This document shows, one piece after another, positions 43,284-51,230 of a DNA stretch of 64,000 bases. The notes under the pieces were generated by a model, which worked only from the letters and a program-made list of their open reading frames with translations, was not told the DNA's origin and did not search any database. The stretch comes from Bacillota bacterium (GTDB lineage Bacteria > Bacillota > Clostridia > Peptostreptococcales > Anaerovoracaceae), in assembly GCA_022793795.1 (NCBI GenBank), contig JAAWDM010000022.1, positions 1 to 64,000 on the forward strand, given 5' to 3'. The position numbers and the translations under genes were made by a program. Each line of letters opens with the position of its first letter. Position 1 is the first letter of the stretch.

Positions 43284-43340
43284 TTTGACAAATTTCCGAC
43301 AAATTACGACCACTTTCGGCAGAATTCGACAAAAAATCGG
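43284..43340. promoter_or_regulatory. Phased 10-bp repeat array upstream of the RinA-like gene (Spo0A-box-like)
   Basis: The ten-base units TTATTTGACA, AATTTCCGAC, AAATTACGAC, CACTTTCGGC, AGAATTCGAC and AAAAAATCGG run without gap from 43281 to 43340. The GAC core recurs at 43287, 43298, 43308, (GGC 43318) and 43328. On the minus strand they include TTGTCGAA and TGCCGAA, both matching the Spo0A consensus TGNCGAA. The last unit overlaps the terminator of the gene at 43415. Confidence 0.7.
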
Positions 43341-43370
43341 AGGACGATATGAAAAATTTCTCGCCCTCCG
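43331..43370 (-). terminator. Rho-independent terminator of the MBL-fold RNase gene
   Basis: On the minus strand CGGAGGGCGA (43361-43370 complement) pairs with TCGTCCTCCG (43338-43347 complement) with one G-U pair, and is followed by ATTTTTT. It lies 45 bases past the stop at 43415. Confidence 0.85.
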
Positions 43371-43414
43371 CATCTTATTCTCTGTGTTTTATTTATATCT
43401 ATCAACTAGCTATT

Positions 43415-45088
43415 TTACTGCTCGCTTAAAGGCCTGCTGTCCCGATCCTCGGCTGTGACAGAAGAACCCAGATTGAGAGAAGCCTTCTCCAGTTCCAATA
43501 CGATGTTGTTGATGTCTCTTAACCTCTCCGGTGAAATACAGCCGCCTACAGCGCCTCTAGCAGCAGCCAAAAGGCCCTCCAAATTCTGCTCCACCTGGGT
43601 CAGCTTTTCCTTCAGGTTCTCCACATCCTCTGCATCGATGGCCTCCTGGATGACCTCGTCCTTGCTGAGCAGTTTGCCGCTTTCCAGTTCGAATTCGGAA
43701 TTTCCTTCCACCACCACTGGATCATAACCATACATCTGCTGTATCTTTGCTGCAAAATCGTGTTTGGAATCCATTTCCCCATGAACCAGGAAAATCTGTT
43801 TTGGCTTTTGCTGAAATCCGCCTAACCAGTCTAAGAGTCCTTTCTGATCCGCATGACCGGAAAATCCCTCTAGATTATAAATTTCAGCGTTGACATTGAT
43901 GGTCTCTCCAAAGAGTCTAATCTCCTTAGCCCCCTGCACCAGCATTTTTCCTAAAGTGCCTTCCGCCTGATATCCCACAAATACCACGCTGTTTCTTGCA
44001 TCCCACAGATTATGTTTCAGGTGATGGCGAATTCTGCCTGCCTCGCACATGCCGCTGGCAGATATGATAATCTTTGGTGTCTTATCCGTATTGAGCATCT
44101 GAGAATCTGCTGTGTTTCTGGTGAACTTGAGATTTTTAAAATCCAGAGGATTATCGCCGCTCATAATATAGGCGCGGGTTTCTTCATCGAATACCTGTGC
44201 ATTCTTTCTGAACACTTCTGTGGCAGTGGTAGCCATAGGGCTATCGATATACACGTTGACATGCTCCAAATCCTTCTGATATTTTGGATTTTGCTCATAA
44301 AACATGTTGAACTGATAGATCAATTCCTGGGTTCTTCCCACTGCAAAGGATGGAATAATCACATTGCCGCCCCGCTTTATGGTCTTTAATGTAATATCAA
44401 TGAGCTGATCGATACTGGTGGAATTTGCCGGATGAAGCCGGTTTCCATATGTGGTTTCCATGATCACATAGTCGGCCTTTTTAATCTTTACAGGATTTCT
44501 TAAAATTGGTCGATCCATAACGCCTAAATCTCCGGAAAATACGATTTTGCTGGTAGTCTCCCCCTCGTCAATCCAAAGTTCTGTCACAGCGGAGCCCAAA
44601 ATGTGGCCTGCGTCATTGAACACAATACGCATGCTATCATTGATCTCAATCAGCTGGTCATAGAGCACCGGTTTGACCAATTTCAAAGCAGCTTCTGCAT
44701 CCCTAACCGTATACAGGGGCTCTACCGGCGGCTTTCCAGTTCTGGCGTTCTTTCTGCTCTGCCACTCTGCATCCTTTTCGTGGATATAGCCGCTGTCCTT
44801 GAGCATTACCTCCAATAAATCTGCTGTAGCATCGGTACAGTAAATATTTCCTGCAAAACCTCTCTTTACCAAAAGAGGTAATCTGCCACAGTGATCGATA
44901 TGTGCATGGCTTAAGATGACACATTCAATTTCAGCTGGCTCAAAGGGAAACGGTTCTTCATTGAGTTTCTCCATCTCCTTACCGCCCTGAAACTGACCGC
45001 AGTCCAGCAATATCTTATGATTTTCTGTTGAAATCATGTGGCAGGAACCTGTCACGCTCATGGATGCTCCGCAAAATTTAATCTTCAT
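43415..45088 (-). CDS. MBL-fold, beta-CASP RNA-processing exonuclease-like protein
   Basis: The 557-residue protein belongs to the YSH1/CPSF-like group of metallo-beta-lactamase proteins with a beta-CASP and an RMMBL (Zn-dependent RNA specificity) domain. Metal ligands are LSHAHIDHCG (His61-His66), NDAGHILGSA, and SGDLG; beta-CASP features include METTYGNRLHP, PSFAVGRTQEL and SGMCEAGRIRHHL; the RMMBL His appears in LVHGEMDSKHDF after GFSGHADQKGLL. A ~90-residue C-terminal extension with a predicted coiled coil follows. Homologues are thought to act on RNA. It is the last gene of a loose run with glpP upstream; a strong terminator follows. Confidence 0.9.
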   Translation of the reverse strand: MKIKFCGASMSVTGSCHMISTENHKILLDCGQFQGGKEMEKLNEEPFPFEPAEIECVILSHAHIDHCGRLPLLVKRGFAGNIYCTDATADLLEVMLKDSGYIHEKDAEWQSRKNARTGKPPVEPLYTVRDAEAALKLVKPVLYDQLIEINDSMRIVFNDAGHILGSAVTELWIDEGETTSKIVFSGDLGVMDRPILRNPVKIKKADYVIMETTYGNRLHPANSTSIDQLIDITLKTIKRGGNVIIPSFAVGRTQELIYQFNMFYEQNPKYQKDLEHVNVYIDSPMATTATEVFRKNAQVFDEETRAYIMSGDNPLDFKNLKFTRNTADSQMLNTDKTPKIIISASGMCEAGRIRHHLKHNLWDARNSVVFVGYQAEGTLGKMLVQGAKEIRLFGETINVNAEIYNLEGFSGHADQKGLLDWLGGFQQKPKQIFLVHGEMDSKHDFAAKIQQMYGYDPVVVEGNSEFELESGKLLSKDEVIQEAIDAEDVENLKEKLTQVEQNLEGLLAAARGAVGGCISPERLRDINNIVLELEKASLNLGSSVTAEDRDSRPLSEQ

Positions 45089-45108
45089 AACCTTCCCCCT
45101 ACTATTTC

Positions 45109-45660
45109 TTATTTATAGTCCCAAAGTCTCCTGCAAGCCGTGGAAACCGCCGTAGCGCCTGCTTCTAAAGCATTGTCCACTTCCTCCTCAAACTCCAACA
45201 AGCCCCCCACTAAGATAGGCGTATTCACCTTTTGGGCAAATTCCTTTATCTTTTTTACCACAACTCCTGGCATAATCTCTACCACCTCTGGTTTGGCAAT
45301 ACGAATGGACTCTACCGCTGTGTCTACAGAGTGAGAATCCACAACAAAAAACCTCTGTACCGTTGCCAAGCCCAAATCTCTGGCAGGACGAATCAAGTTG
45401 GTTTTAGTGGTCAGAATCCCATCGGCTCCCAACTTCTTTAAAAACTCCATTCCAGCTCTATCTTTTCCAATACCTTCCGAAAAGTCCATATGGATAAATA
45501 ATTTCTTTCCTGCATCGTGGCTCCGCTGGATATGATCCGCCACTGTCAGGATACTGCTATATTGCAAAAAAATTACATCCACTGACGAATCTAAAGCTGC
45601 AATAAAATCCTCTTCCGTCCTCACGGACGCCGCAACACATCTGTTATCAAAAACTGACAT
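45109..45660 (-). CDS. glpP: Glycerol-3-phosphate responsive antiterminator
   Basis: GlpP binds the leader RNA of glycerol genes when glycerol-3-phosphate is present and prevents termination. The 183-residue TIM-barrel-like protein shows SVDVIFLQYSSI, FIHMDFSEGIGKD, GADGILTTKTNLI, EIMPGV and ILVGGLLEFEEEVDNALEAG, all typical for the family. I prefer ATG 45660, nine bases after GGGAG, over ATG 45669. No glp operon is visible in the window, so its target lies elsewhere. It ends 20 nt before the MBL-fold gene. Confidence 0.92.
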   Translation of the reverse strand: MSVFDNRCVAASVRTEEDFIAALDSSVDVIFLQYSSILTVADHIQRSHDAGKKLFIHMDFSEGIGKDRAGMEFLKKLGADGILTTKTNLIRPARDLGLATVQRFFVVDSHSVDTAVESIRIAKPEVVEIMPGVVVKKIKEFAQKVNTPILVGGLLEFEEEVDNALEAGATAVSTACRRLWDYK

Positions 45661-45734
45661 CTCTCCCATCTCCCGTCTCTATTCTCCTTTTTCATCTAAT
45701 ATCTAAAAATATTGATTCTGATAATCCCTTCCTT

Positions 45735-46532
45735 TTATCGCAAATCTCCACCATGAAAATCGGAACCTTCCGTAATGTGAAGATGATATTTTGCCGCCAA
45801 ATCCACAAATCGAAGGGTCTCCTCATGAGTATGGGTTGGATAATAACATTCCAATCCCTTTAAGCCCAGCTTTTTAAGACTGCACAAAAGTTCCTCAAAA
45901 TTTTTCCAATAGGCCTCGCTGTCTCTACTGCCCAGCTTCTTTATCTTTGCAGGATGAGCGAGCACTGTTATACCGCCTGCATTTCTTAACAAATCGATGG
46001 CCTCCTCGGCTGAAATTTTCTGCCTTGGTATGGCCTTTATCGCTTCTGACTCCAAAAGTTTGCCTGGTGCGAAAGCGTCTTTTGGATTCCTTATATATCC
46101 CTTCCTGGCTAAAGCCCTGGCAAAGTTAGGCTTTCCTATATAAGTCTGTCCAGGTCTCTGTATCAGGTCTTCCTCAGTTAAATCGTATCCCATATCCTGC
46201 AATGCTTTTAGTAGCTTTTCATTGCGAGTCCGCCGATACCTTTTCAACTCTTCCATCTTCTGGTTCAGGGGTTCATTGTCTGGATCAAAGCGATAACCCA
46301 GCAGGTGCAATTCCTTATCCTCATAACTGACCGCAAGTTCCACCCCAGCAATCACCTGCATACGCAGGGCCTCTCCTGCAATCATCGCCTCCTTCACACC
46401 ATCAATGCCATCATGATCGGTGATGGAGATAATATCATATTCTTCATCGTGGTATTTTCTTACCAGATCGGTGGGCTTCATCACACCGTCGGAACACCAG
46501 GAATGAACGTGATAGTCCACTTTATAGCCCAT
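45735..46532 (-). CDS. PHP-domain phosphoesterase (RNase AM/YciV-like)
   Basis: The 265-residue protein has PHP motifs YHVHSWCSDG, SITDHDG, the Glu in GVELAVSY, VLAHPAKI and the terminal EGSDFHGG. This arrangement, including an inserted helical domain (about 85-155), is that of the YciV/TrpH family, which removes 5' nucleotides from RNA or splits 3',5'-bisphosphonucleosides (pAp). It is distinct from the HisK phosphatase in this window. ATG 46532 has AAGGTAAGG upstream. It follows the DJ-1-like gene by 8 nt, so they are likely cotranscribed. Confidence 0.9.
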   Translation of the reverse strand: MGYKVDYHVHSWCSDGVMKPTDLVRKYHDEEYDIISITDHDGIDGVKEAMIAGEALRMQVIAGVELAVSYEDKELHLLGYRFDPDNEPLNQKMEELKRYRRTRNEKLLKALQDMGYDLTEEDLIQRPGQTYIGKPNFARALARKGYIRNPKDAFAPGKLLESEAIKAIPRQKISAEEAIDLLRNAGGITVLAHPAKIKKLGSRDSEAYWKNFEELLCSLKKLGLKGLECYYPTHTHEETLRFVDLAAKYHLHITEGSDFHGGDLR

Positions 46533-46540
46533 GGTTCACC

Positions 46541-47086
46541 TTACCTTTCCAGCAGCAAGTCCCTTTTCAAGTCAACTGCCGTCTCTTCTCCGCGTAAAAA
46601 TGTAACGATTTCCAATGCGAACAACATGGCTGTGGAAGGCCCCTGAGATGTAATCAGATTTCCGTCCCTAACCACCGGCATATCTACTGCAATCCCATCT
46701 TCGAGATGGGATTCCATTCCCGGATAGATGGTAGCCTGCCGTCCGCCAAGGACATGATGTTTCCCAAAGACCATGGGCGCTGCACAGATAGCGGCCATAG
46801 GTTTTTCCATCTGATAAAAGGCTAAAATCTGCGCTTTCAGCCCCTCATGATCGGCAAGGTGTAAGGCTCCCGGCATACCGCCTGGCAAAACCATCATCTG
46901 ACAGTTTTCATAGGATACTTCTTCAAAAAGCATATCGGCAACAACTGGAATACCATGAGCTCCTTCTACAACCCTTTCGCCGGTTATAGATACAGTTACG
47001 GCTTCTATTTCCACCCTACGCAGCAAATCAACCACTGTCAGCGCTTCAATCTCTTCAAATCCTGTAGCAAGATGTACAAAAACCAT
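46541..47086 (-). CDS. DJ-1/PfpI family protein (YajL-like)
   Basis: The 181-residue protein has VFVHLATGFEEIEALTVVDL at the start (with the conserved Glu) and the nucleophile Cys in AAICAAPMVFG; LITSQGPSTAMLFALEIV follows. DJ-1 relatives of this branch act as protein deglycases, chaperones or in redox sensing, and exact activities are debated. I prefer ATG 47086 over the GTG at 47095 because it fits the family start and has AAGG upstream. The next gene (PHP phosphoesterase) follows at 8 nt. Confidence 0.92.
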   Translation of the reverse strand: MVFVHLATGFEEIEALTVVDLLRRVEIEAVTVSITGERVVEGAHGIPVVADMLFEEVSYENCQMMVLPGGMPGALHLADHEGLKAQILAFYQMEKPMAAICAAPMVFGKHHVLGGRQATIYPGMESHLEDGIAVDMPVVRDGNLITSQGPSTAMLFALEIVTFLRGEETAVDLKRDLLLER

Positions 47087-47147
47087 AACCCTCACCTTTT
47101 CCTTTCATCTTTAGCGAACACAGCAACCGCTTGACCGCTTTGCTCCA

Positions 47148-47810
47148 TCAGTAAAAAATACGCGGCGGTCTGGTCAATCTATAGTGAAGATATGCTACCA
47201 AACCAGTCAAAATCAATGAAATTGCCAGCAAGAATATGGCCATCATTCCCCAAAAATCTCCGCTAAGAAGTTCCGCCAGTTTAGAACCGTCAGCCCAAGT
47301 CCGCATACCGATCAGGCGGAAGAGGCCTTCCCGTATATTTTCCAGATGAACCGCCATAAATAAAAGACCCGATAAAATCACAGTCAATCCCGCCGCCGGC
47401 CAAAAAGCAATGCGTAGTACCTTTTTTTCATCGTTTTTTATATTAACTGCATAGATAATAACCAGTAAAATCAATGCGACTACACACAACATACTTGTGA
47501 TGTCAATTACGCTTTTCAGCATCAACATGTTATAACTATCCCGTCCATCAAAAATCCCAAGTTGGTCATACCCAGTATCCTCCATAACCTGAAACTCTTC
47601 AGGCCGAAAGCTATTCATAAAGTCAGCCAGTGCATCTGCCATTTCTGTACTGCTCAACGAGGTATAAAGCCCGTCAACTACCCGTGAATCGTTAAAATAA
47701 AATAAATAGACATCGGGAAGCCGAAATCCAATATTTAAACTAAGCGTAATAACCAAAACAGGAATCATGATTACGATTATGATAGATGATAATGTCTTAA
47801 ATCTACCCAT
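47148..47810 (-). CDS. Four-segment membrane protein, possibly a divergent DUF1461/Lit relative
   Basis: About 220 residues with an N-terminal membrane segment, an external region of about 75 residues, two middle segments and a C-terminal one, the plan of TIGR01906/DUF1461. GIFDGRDSYNMLMLKSVIDI falls where the Lit family has its His-x-x-Asp-Val-Lys motif, and LFRLIGMRTWADGSKLAELL resembles the second motif, but both catalytic histidines of the Lit-like protein at 9601-10269 are missing. So if related it is probably inactive or altered. The start ATG 47810 has AAGGATGG upstream. A dispersed repeat element lies directly upstream. Confidence 0.5.
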   Translation of the reverse strand: MGRFKTLSSIIIVIMIPVLVITLSLNIGFRLPDVYLFYFNDSRVVDGLYTSLSSTEMADALADFMNSFRPEEFQVMEDTGYDQLGIFDGRDSYNMLMLKSVIDITSMLCVVALILLVIIYAVNIKNDEKKVLRIAFWPAAGLTVILSGLLFMAVHLENIREGLFRLIGMRTWADGSKLAELLSGDFWGMMAIFLLAISLILTGLVAYLHYRLTRPPRIFY

Positions 47811-47847
47811 CACAGTAACCATCCTTTCTCTTCCTACCAAACTTCTC

Positions 47848-47976
47848 TATGCGTTCGTTATAACATGACATCCCCTAGCCTTCCACAGGTCATGTTTCAA
47901 TGAACGCTTCCTTGCGGCAACGCCGGCGCTCACATCCGCCACATCACAGAGCGCATCCCTATGCGTTCATTATAAC
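47848..47976. repeat. Dispersed repeat element, copy A
   Basis: TATGCGTTCGTTATAAC (47848-47864) and TATGCGTTCATTATAAC (47960-47976) are direct repeats bounding the element. The middle has AATGAACGC (47899-47907), the inverse of the ends, and the core AATGAACGC-TTCCTTGCGGCAACGCCG (47899-47925), identical to copy B at 59792-59818. It is non-coding. A miniature mobile element is likely. Confidence 0.8.
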
Positions 47977-48136
47977 ACATTCCCTGTCTCGCGACCACGG
48001 TTTTTTGTGAAGAGTTTGAAAAGCTTTGGCAGAAAATAGAAAGTACCGACGCCCCAAAAAGAGCGGCACCGATTCCTGTATAAAATATATTCGATTTTAA
48101 GAAAATTTCTTTTTGACTTGTTAGTTCATGTGCCAT
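47930..48136 (-). CDS. Small putative membrane protein, 3' end inside the repeat element
   Basis: A 68-codon frame starts at ATG 48136, with GAGGAG 4 nt upstream. A candidate promoter (TTGACG, 16 bp, TAATAT) lies at 48305-48332. The product has one hydrophobic stretch, FYTGIGAALFGASVLSIF. Its last ~15 codons come from repeat element A, so the original C-terminus was perhaps lost when the element arrived. I do not recognise a family. It may be a remnant and not functional. Confidence 0.35.
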   Translation of the reverse strand: MAHELTSQKEIFLKSNIFYTGIGAALFGASVLSIFCQSFSNSSQKTVVARQGMCYNERIGMRSVMWRM

Positions 48137-48304
48137 GCACTCCTCAGACATGGCAAAATAAAATCATCAGTTTAATTAGAATAACCTAACCACCAGACAA
48201 AACAGCACATTCCTTTTCTGTCTTTTCCTGTTTAATTCCCATGAAGGAGACATTCCATTAGTTTTGATAGATTATAAGTTAGTTTATTATAACTTCATTG
48301 TAAT

Positions 48305-48332
48305 ATATTATCTCACCTATTTTTCCCGTCAA
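48305..48332 (-). promoter_or_regulatory. Possible minus-strand promoter
   Basis: TTGACG (complement of 48327-48332) and TAATAT (complement of 48305-48310) are 16 bp apart, pointing to the small frame at 48136 across a ~160-nt leader. The rest of 48137-48384 shows only AT-rich sequence. Confidence 0.45.
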
Positions 48333-48384
48333 CAACATTTCTCATAAAACCCCCGAAACGATGAAATCCCCGATCAAATGGAAG

Positions 48385-48834
48385 TTAATACTCCTTTATC
48401 ATAACAAAGTTTGTGAGATAAATTCCTTGCCGTTCTACCTGCTGTTCTTCAACAACTTTATATCCTCTTTTCTCAAAAAAAGGTTTTGCTGTAATAGAAG
48501 CGTACGTTGTAATATTTCCTTTAAAGGCCTGCTCAAGTTGAGTGCAAATTACAGTTGCAATTCCTCTTCCTTGATAATCAGCACGAACAAATAAGCGGTC
48601 AAGATATCCAGCGCTATCTATATCCCCAAAGCCTACAATGACTTCATTTTCAACCGCAACTATGCTGAAATGCTCTTGAAGCGATTGGTTCCATTTGTCT
48701 AAATCTACTTGTCCTGTTGCCCATGCATCAAGTTGCGTTTTAGTGTAATCTTTTGCATTAACAGTATGAACCGTATTATAAAATAACTCAGTCAATTCTC
48801 TACAATCTGATTGCTGATACTTTCTAATCTCCAT
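48385..48834 (-). CDS. GNAT family N-acetyltransferase
   Basis: The 149-residue GCN5-related acetyltransferase has the acetyl-CoA loop ADYQGRGIATVICTQLEQ, preceded by LDRLFVRADYQ, and a C-terminal part SITAKPFFEKRGYKVVEE. It is closest in style to the YafP/ElaA-like small-molecule or antibiotic acetyltransferase branch. It opens IRKYQQSDCRELTELFYNTV. Start ATG 48834 has no strong ribosome site (GGAAAA). Substrate unknown; it stands alone, between a repeat-bearing gap and the pduL terminator region. Confidence 0.92.
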   Translation of the reverse strand: MEIRKYQQSDCRELTELFYNTVHTVNAKDYTKTQLDAWATGQVDLDKWNQSLQEHFSIVAVENEVIVGFGDIDSAGYLDRLFVRADYQGRGIATVICTQLEQAFKGNITTYASITAKPFFEKRGYKVVEEQQVERQGIYLTNFVMIKEY

Positions 48835-49003
48835 TTTTCATTTTTCCAGTATATTTTATTATATTCCCGATTTATCGACTAAAGTATACCAGCAATACCA
48901 ACGACATTCAACCCTCTTTTATAGGCGCTGATAGTAATGGAGTGGCAAGTAATACCTCGTTATATACCTGGCACAGCTTGTTGGCGGCCTACACAACGAA
49001 GAA

Positions 49004-49029
49004 ACGGCATAGCCCTAAAGCTACGCCGT
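49004..49029 (-). terminator. Terminator after pduL
   Basis: ACGGCATAGC (49004-49013) and GCTACGCCGT (49020-49029) form a ten-pair stem with one G-U type mismatch and a 6-nt loop. On the minus strand TTTCTT follows. The rest of the 48835-49124 gap shows no gene on either strand. Confidence 0.7.
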
Positions 49030-49124
49030 TTTCCGAAAACATTTCTAATACTGTCTTATGAGCGCCGCCCGCATAGTAGACATTTAAGTCCACTATATGG
49101 AGCCCCCTTGATATTACAATTTGA

Positions 49125-49697
49125 CTATTTAATAATGGTGCATACGCTGTCAGGACCGCAGCCTGCTGCGTTTCCTTCATCTGTATCCAGATGTACTTCT
49201 CTCTCATGCTTTACGCCGGCTCTAACCAGTACGTTATCGAATATCAGACCTCTCTCACCTTCGATTTTGATGCTTACCACATCGCCGTCCTTTACGCCGG
49301 CTTCTGCAGCCTGCTCATCGTTAAGATGTACGTGTCTCAATGCGATAATCACGCCGTGATCGATTTCGATTTCACCGCAAGGCCCAACGATTTTGCAGCC
49401 TGGAGTACCTTCCAGCTTACCAGATTCTCTAATCGGCGCCTTAATACCGATACCTCTTGCATCGGTCATAGCCAGTTCAACCTGGGTTTCCTTTCTGGCC
49501 GGTCCCAGCACTCTCATACCCTTAATGGTTCCCTTAGGACCTACGATATCAACCTTTTCCTCGCAGGCAAACTGTCCCGGCTGGGTCAGCGGTTTGGTCG
49601 GAGTCAACTGATAACCCTTTCCAAACAATGCTTCAATGTGTTCTTCACTTAAGTGTAAATGTTTGTTGGATAAACCAATTTTTACTTCATAAGCCAT
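49125..49697 (-). CDS. pduL: PduL-type phosphate acyltransferase
   Basis: PduL proteins exchange CoA and phosphate on acetyl or propionyl groups, replacing the unrelated Pta. The 190 residues contain both duplicated beta-barrel halves with zinc-binding histidines: SNKHLHLSEEHIE at the start and IALRHVHLNDEQAAEAG in the middle, then VLVRAGVKHEREVHLDTDEGNA. No microcompartment genes or N-terminal encapsulation peptide are seen, so it is likely a cytosolic phosphotransacetylase for fermentation. It lies 44 nt after hpt and could be the last gene of the lon-ysxC-hpt run. A terminator follows. Confidence 0.94.
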   Translation of the reverse strand: MAYEVKIGLSNKHLHLSEEHIEALFGKGYQLTPTKPLTQPGQFACEEKVDIVGPKGTIKGMRVLGPARKETQVELAMTDARGIGIKAPIRESGKLEGTPGCKIVGPCGEIEIDHGVIIALRHVHLNDEQAAEAGVKDGDVVSIKIEGERGLIFDNVLVRAGVKHEREVHLDTDEGNAAGCGPDSVCTIIK

Positions 49698-49741
49698 TTC
49701 TCTATGTATCTCCTTTGCATAAATATTGATAACCTATTGAT

Positions 49742-50269
49742 TCAGCCCTCTAAATAGCTGATATATGGCAGATTTCTGTATTTCTGATCATAGTCAAGAC
49801 CATAGCCTACGATAAACAGATTTTCTACCTCAAAACCTATGTATTCTGCCTTTACATCTGCAACTCTTCTGGATGGTTTGTCCAAAAGGGTACAGATGCG
49901 AATACTCTTAGGATTTCTATCCGCCAAACGCTCTTTCAGATATTTCAACGTGGTGCCGGTATCGATAATATCTTCAATAATGATGACGTTCTTGCCATAG
50001 ATATTGCCTTCCAAATCCTTCTTCATCTTTACCACGCCGGAAGTGGTCATACCGGAACCATAGCTGGAGGCTACCACGAAATCGATTTCCGTATCAATGG
50101 TAATATTCTTCATCAAATCGGCCATCCAAACCACAGCCCCCCGAAGGGTGCCCACCAGATAGACAGACTCGCCGGCGTAGTCCTGGGAAATCTGCTTGCC
50201 CAGTTCCTTGGCTCTCTGCTGAATTTGCTCCTCTGTAAACAGAATCGTTCCTACTACATTATTCTCCAT
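49742..50269 (-). CDS. hpt: Hypoxanthine phosphoribosyltransferase
   Basis: Hpt salvages hypoxanthine (and guanine) with PRPP to IMP/GMP. The 175-residue type I phosphoribosyltransferase has the PRPP loop VIIIEDIIDTGTTLKYL, YLVGTLRGAVVWMADL, FVVASSYGSGMTTSG and VVGYGLDYDQKYRNLPYI. The frame extends to 50332, but ATG 50269 (MENNVVGTILF) has GGAG 6 nt upstream and gives the standard length. It overlaps the DUF1232 gene by 11 nt. In many Firmicutes hpt sits next to ftsH and tilS; here it follows ysxC and a DUF1232 gene. Confidence 0.95.
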   Translation of the reverse strand: MENNVVGTILFTEEQIQQRAKELGKQISQDYAGESVYLVGTLRGAVVWMADLMKNITIDTEIDFVVASSYGSGMTTSGVVKMKKDLEGNIYGKNVIIIEDIIDTGTTLKYLKERLADRNPKSIRICTLLDKPSRRVADVKAEYIGFEVENLFIVGYGLDYDQKYRNLPYISYLEG

Positions 50270-50642
50270 ATTTTGCTCCATTGGTTTCTTCCGGGGATGC
50301 ATCTCTGCCAGTCCCGTCTTCATGAAATTCATCTACCGTATATTCTACACCTTCTACCATATCTTTTCCACGAAAATTTTTTGAATAATCCACTTCTTTT
50401 TCGCCGACCCAATATGCATCCAGCGTATCTTTCAGATGCCACAGAATCCAAATCCACAGCACCAAGTCGTCTAAAAAGCCAAAGGGAAACAATACCGGCG
50501 GAATCAAATCCACAGGTAAAAACAAATAGATGATACCCAGCACCACTAGCAATTTCTTCCGCTTAGGCACAGTTTTATCCGCCATCATATACTTAATGGC
50601 TTTTATTCTGCTAAAAATCACTCTAAAACTGATAAAATTCAT
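50259..50642 (-). CDS. DUF1232 (YkvA-like) membrane protein
   Basis: The 127-residue protein has the DUF1232 core KTVPKRKKLLVVLGIIYLFL followed by PVDLIPPVLFPFGFLDDLVL, giving two short membrane helices, and a polar C-terminal tail of about 45 residues. Function of the family is unknown; some members are linked to membrane stress. It starts immediately after the ysxC stop (TAG-ATG) and ends inside the hpt start, so it is translated in the same operon. Confidence 0.85.
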   Translation of the reverse strand: MNFISFRVIFSRIKAIKYMMADKTVPKRKKLLVVLGIIYLFLPVDLIPPVLFPFGFLDDLVLWIWILWHLKDTLDAYWVGEKEVDYSKNFRGKDMVEGVEYTVDEFHEDGTGRDASPEETNGAKYGE

Positions 50643-51230
50643 CTATGCCTCCAACAGCTTCTCCATCTGCTCCAGCAAAACCTCCTGTCCCGTCCGTTTC
50701 AATGCAGACACAGGAATCACCACATCCTCTGGAGCCATGTCTAACGTCTTCCGAATCAGGCTGATACATTTTTGCATCTCATTTCTGGAAACCTTGTCTG
50801 CCTTGGTAGCCACCACAATGCCAGAAAGACCATAATGTTTCAAATAGTCATACATCTGTACATCCTGCTTAGACGGTGCATGACGAATATCCACCAGTTG
50901 TATGACCTTTTTTAATCCTTGCCGTGACTGGAAGTAGGCTTCCATCATTTCTCCCCAATTCTCTGTCACCGACTTGGACACCTTAGCATACCCATAACCT
51001 GGTAAATCCACAATGCGAAAGGCATCGTTAATCCGATAAAAATTGATGGTTCTAGTCTTTCCCGGGCTGCCCGATACGCGAGCTAAACTCTTCCTTCCTG
51101 TAAGAAGGTTGAGAAGGGAAGATTTTCCCACATTGGAGCGGCCGGCAAAGGCAACCTCCGCCATGGTATCAGGTGGATATTGGGCTGGTCTTACGGCAAC
51201 CGCCTCCAATTCCGCTATTTTAATTATCAT
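50643..51230 (-). CDS. ysxC: Ribosome biogenesis GTPase YsxC/EngB
   Basis: The 195-residue TrmE-Era-type GTPase is needed for late 50S assembly. Motifs are G1 GRSNVGKSSLLN, G3 DLPGYGYAKVS, G4 ATKADK and G5 VSALKRTG, with FAGRSNVGKSS near residue 30. The start overlaps the lon stop by ATGA, a pairing (lon-ysxC) known from Bacillus. The next gene starts immediately after. Confidence 0.96.
   Translation of the reverse strand: MIIKIAELEAVAVRPAQYPPDTMAEVAFAGRSNVGKSSLLNLLTGRKSLARVSGSPGKTRTINFYRINDAFRIVDLPGYGYAKVSKSVTENWGEMMEAYFQSRQGLKKVIQLVDIRHAPSKQDVQMYDYLKHYGLSGIVVATKADKVSRNEMQKCISLIRKTLDMAPEDVVIPVSALKRTGQEVLLEQMEKLLEA

Noticed and set aside
48937-49359. 140-codon plus-strand frame overlapping pduL
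   Set aside because: Antisense to pduL and crossing its terminator.
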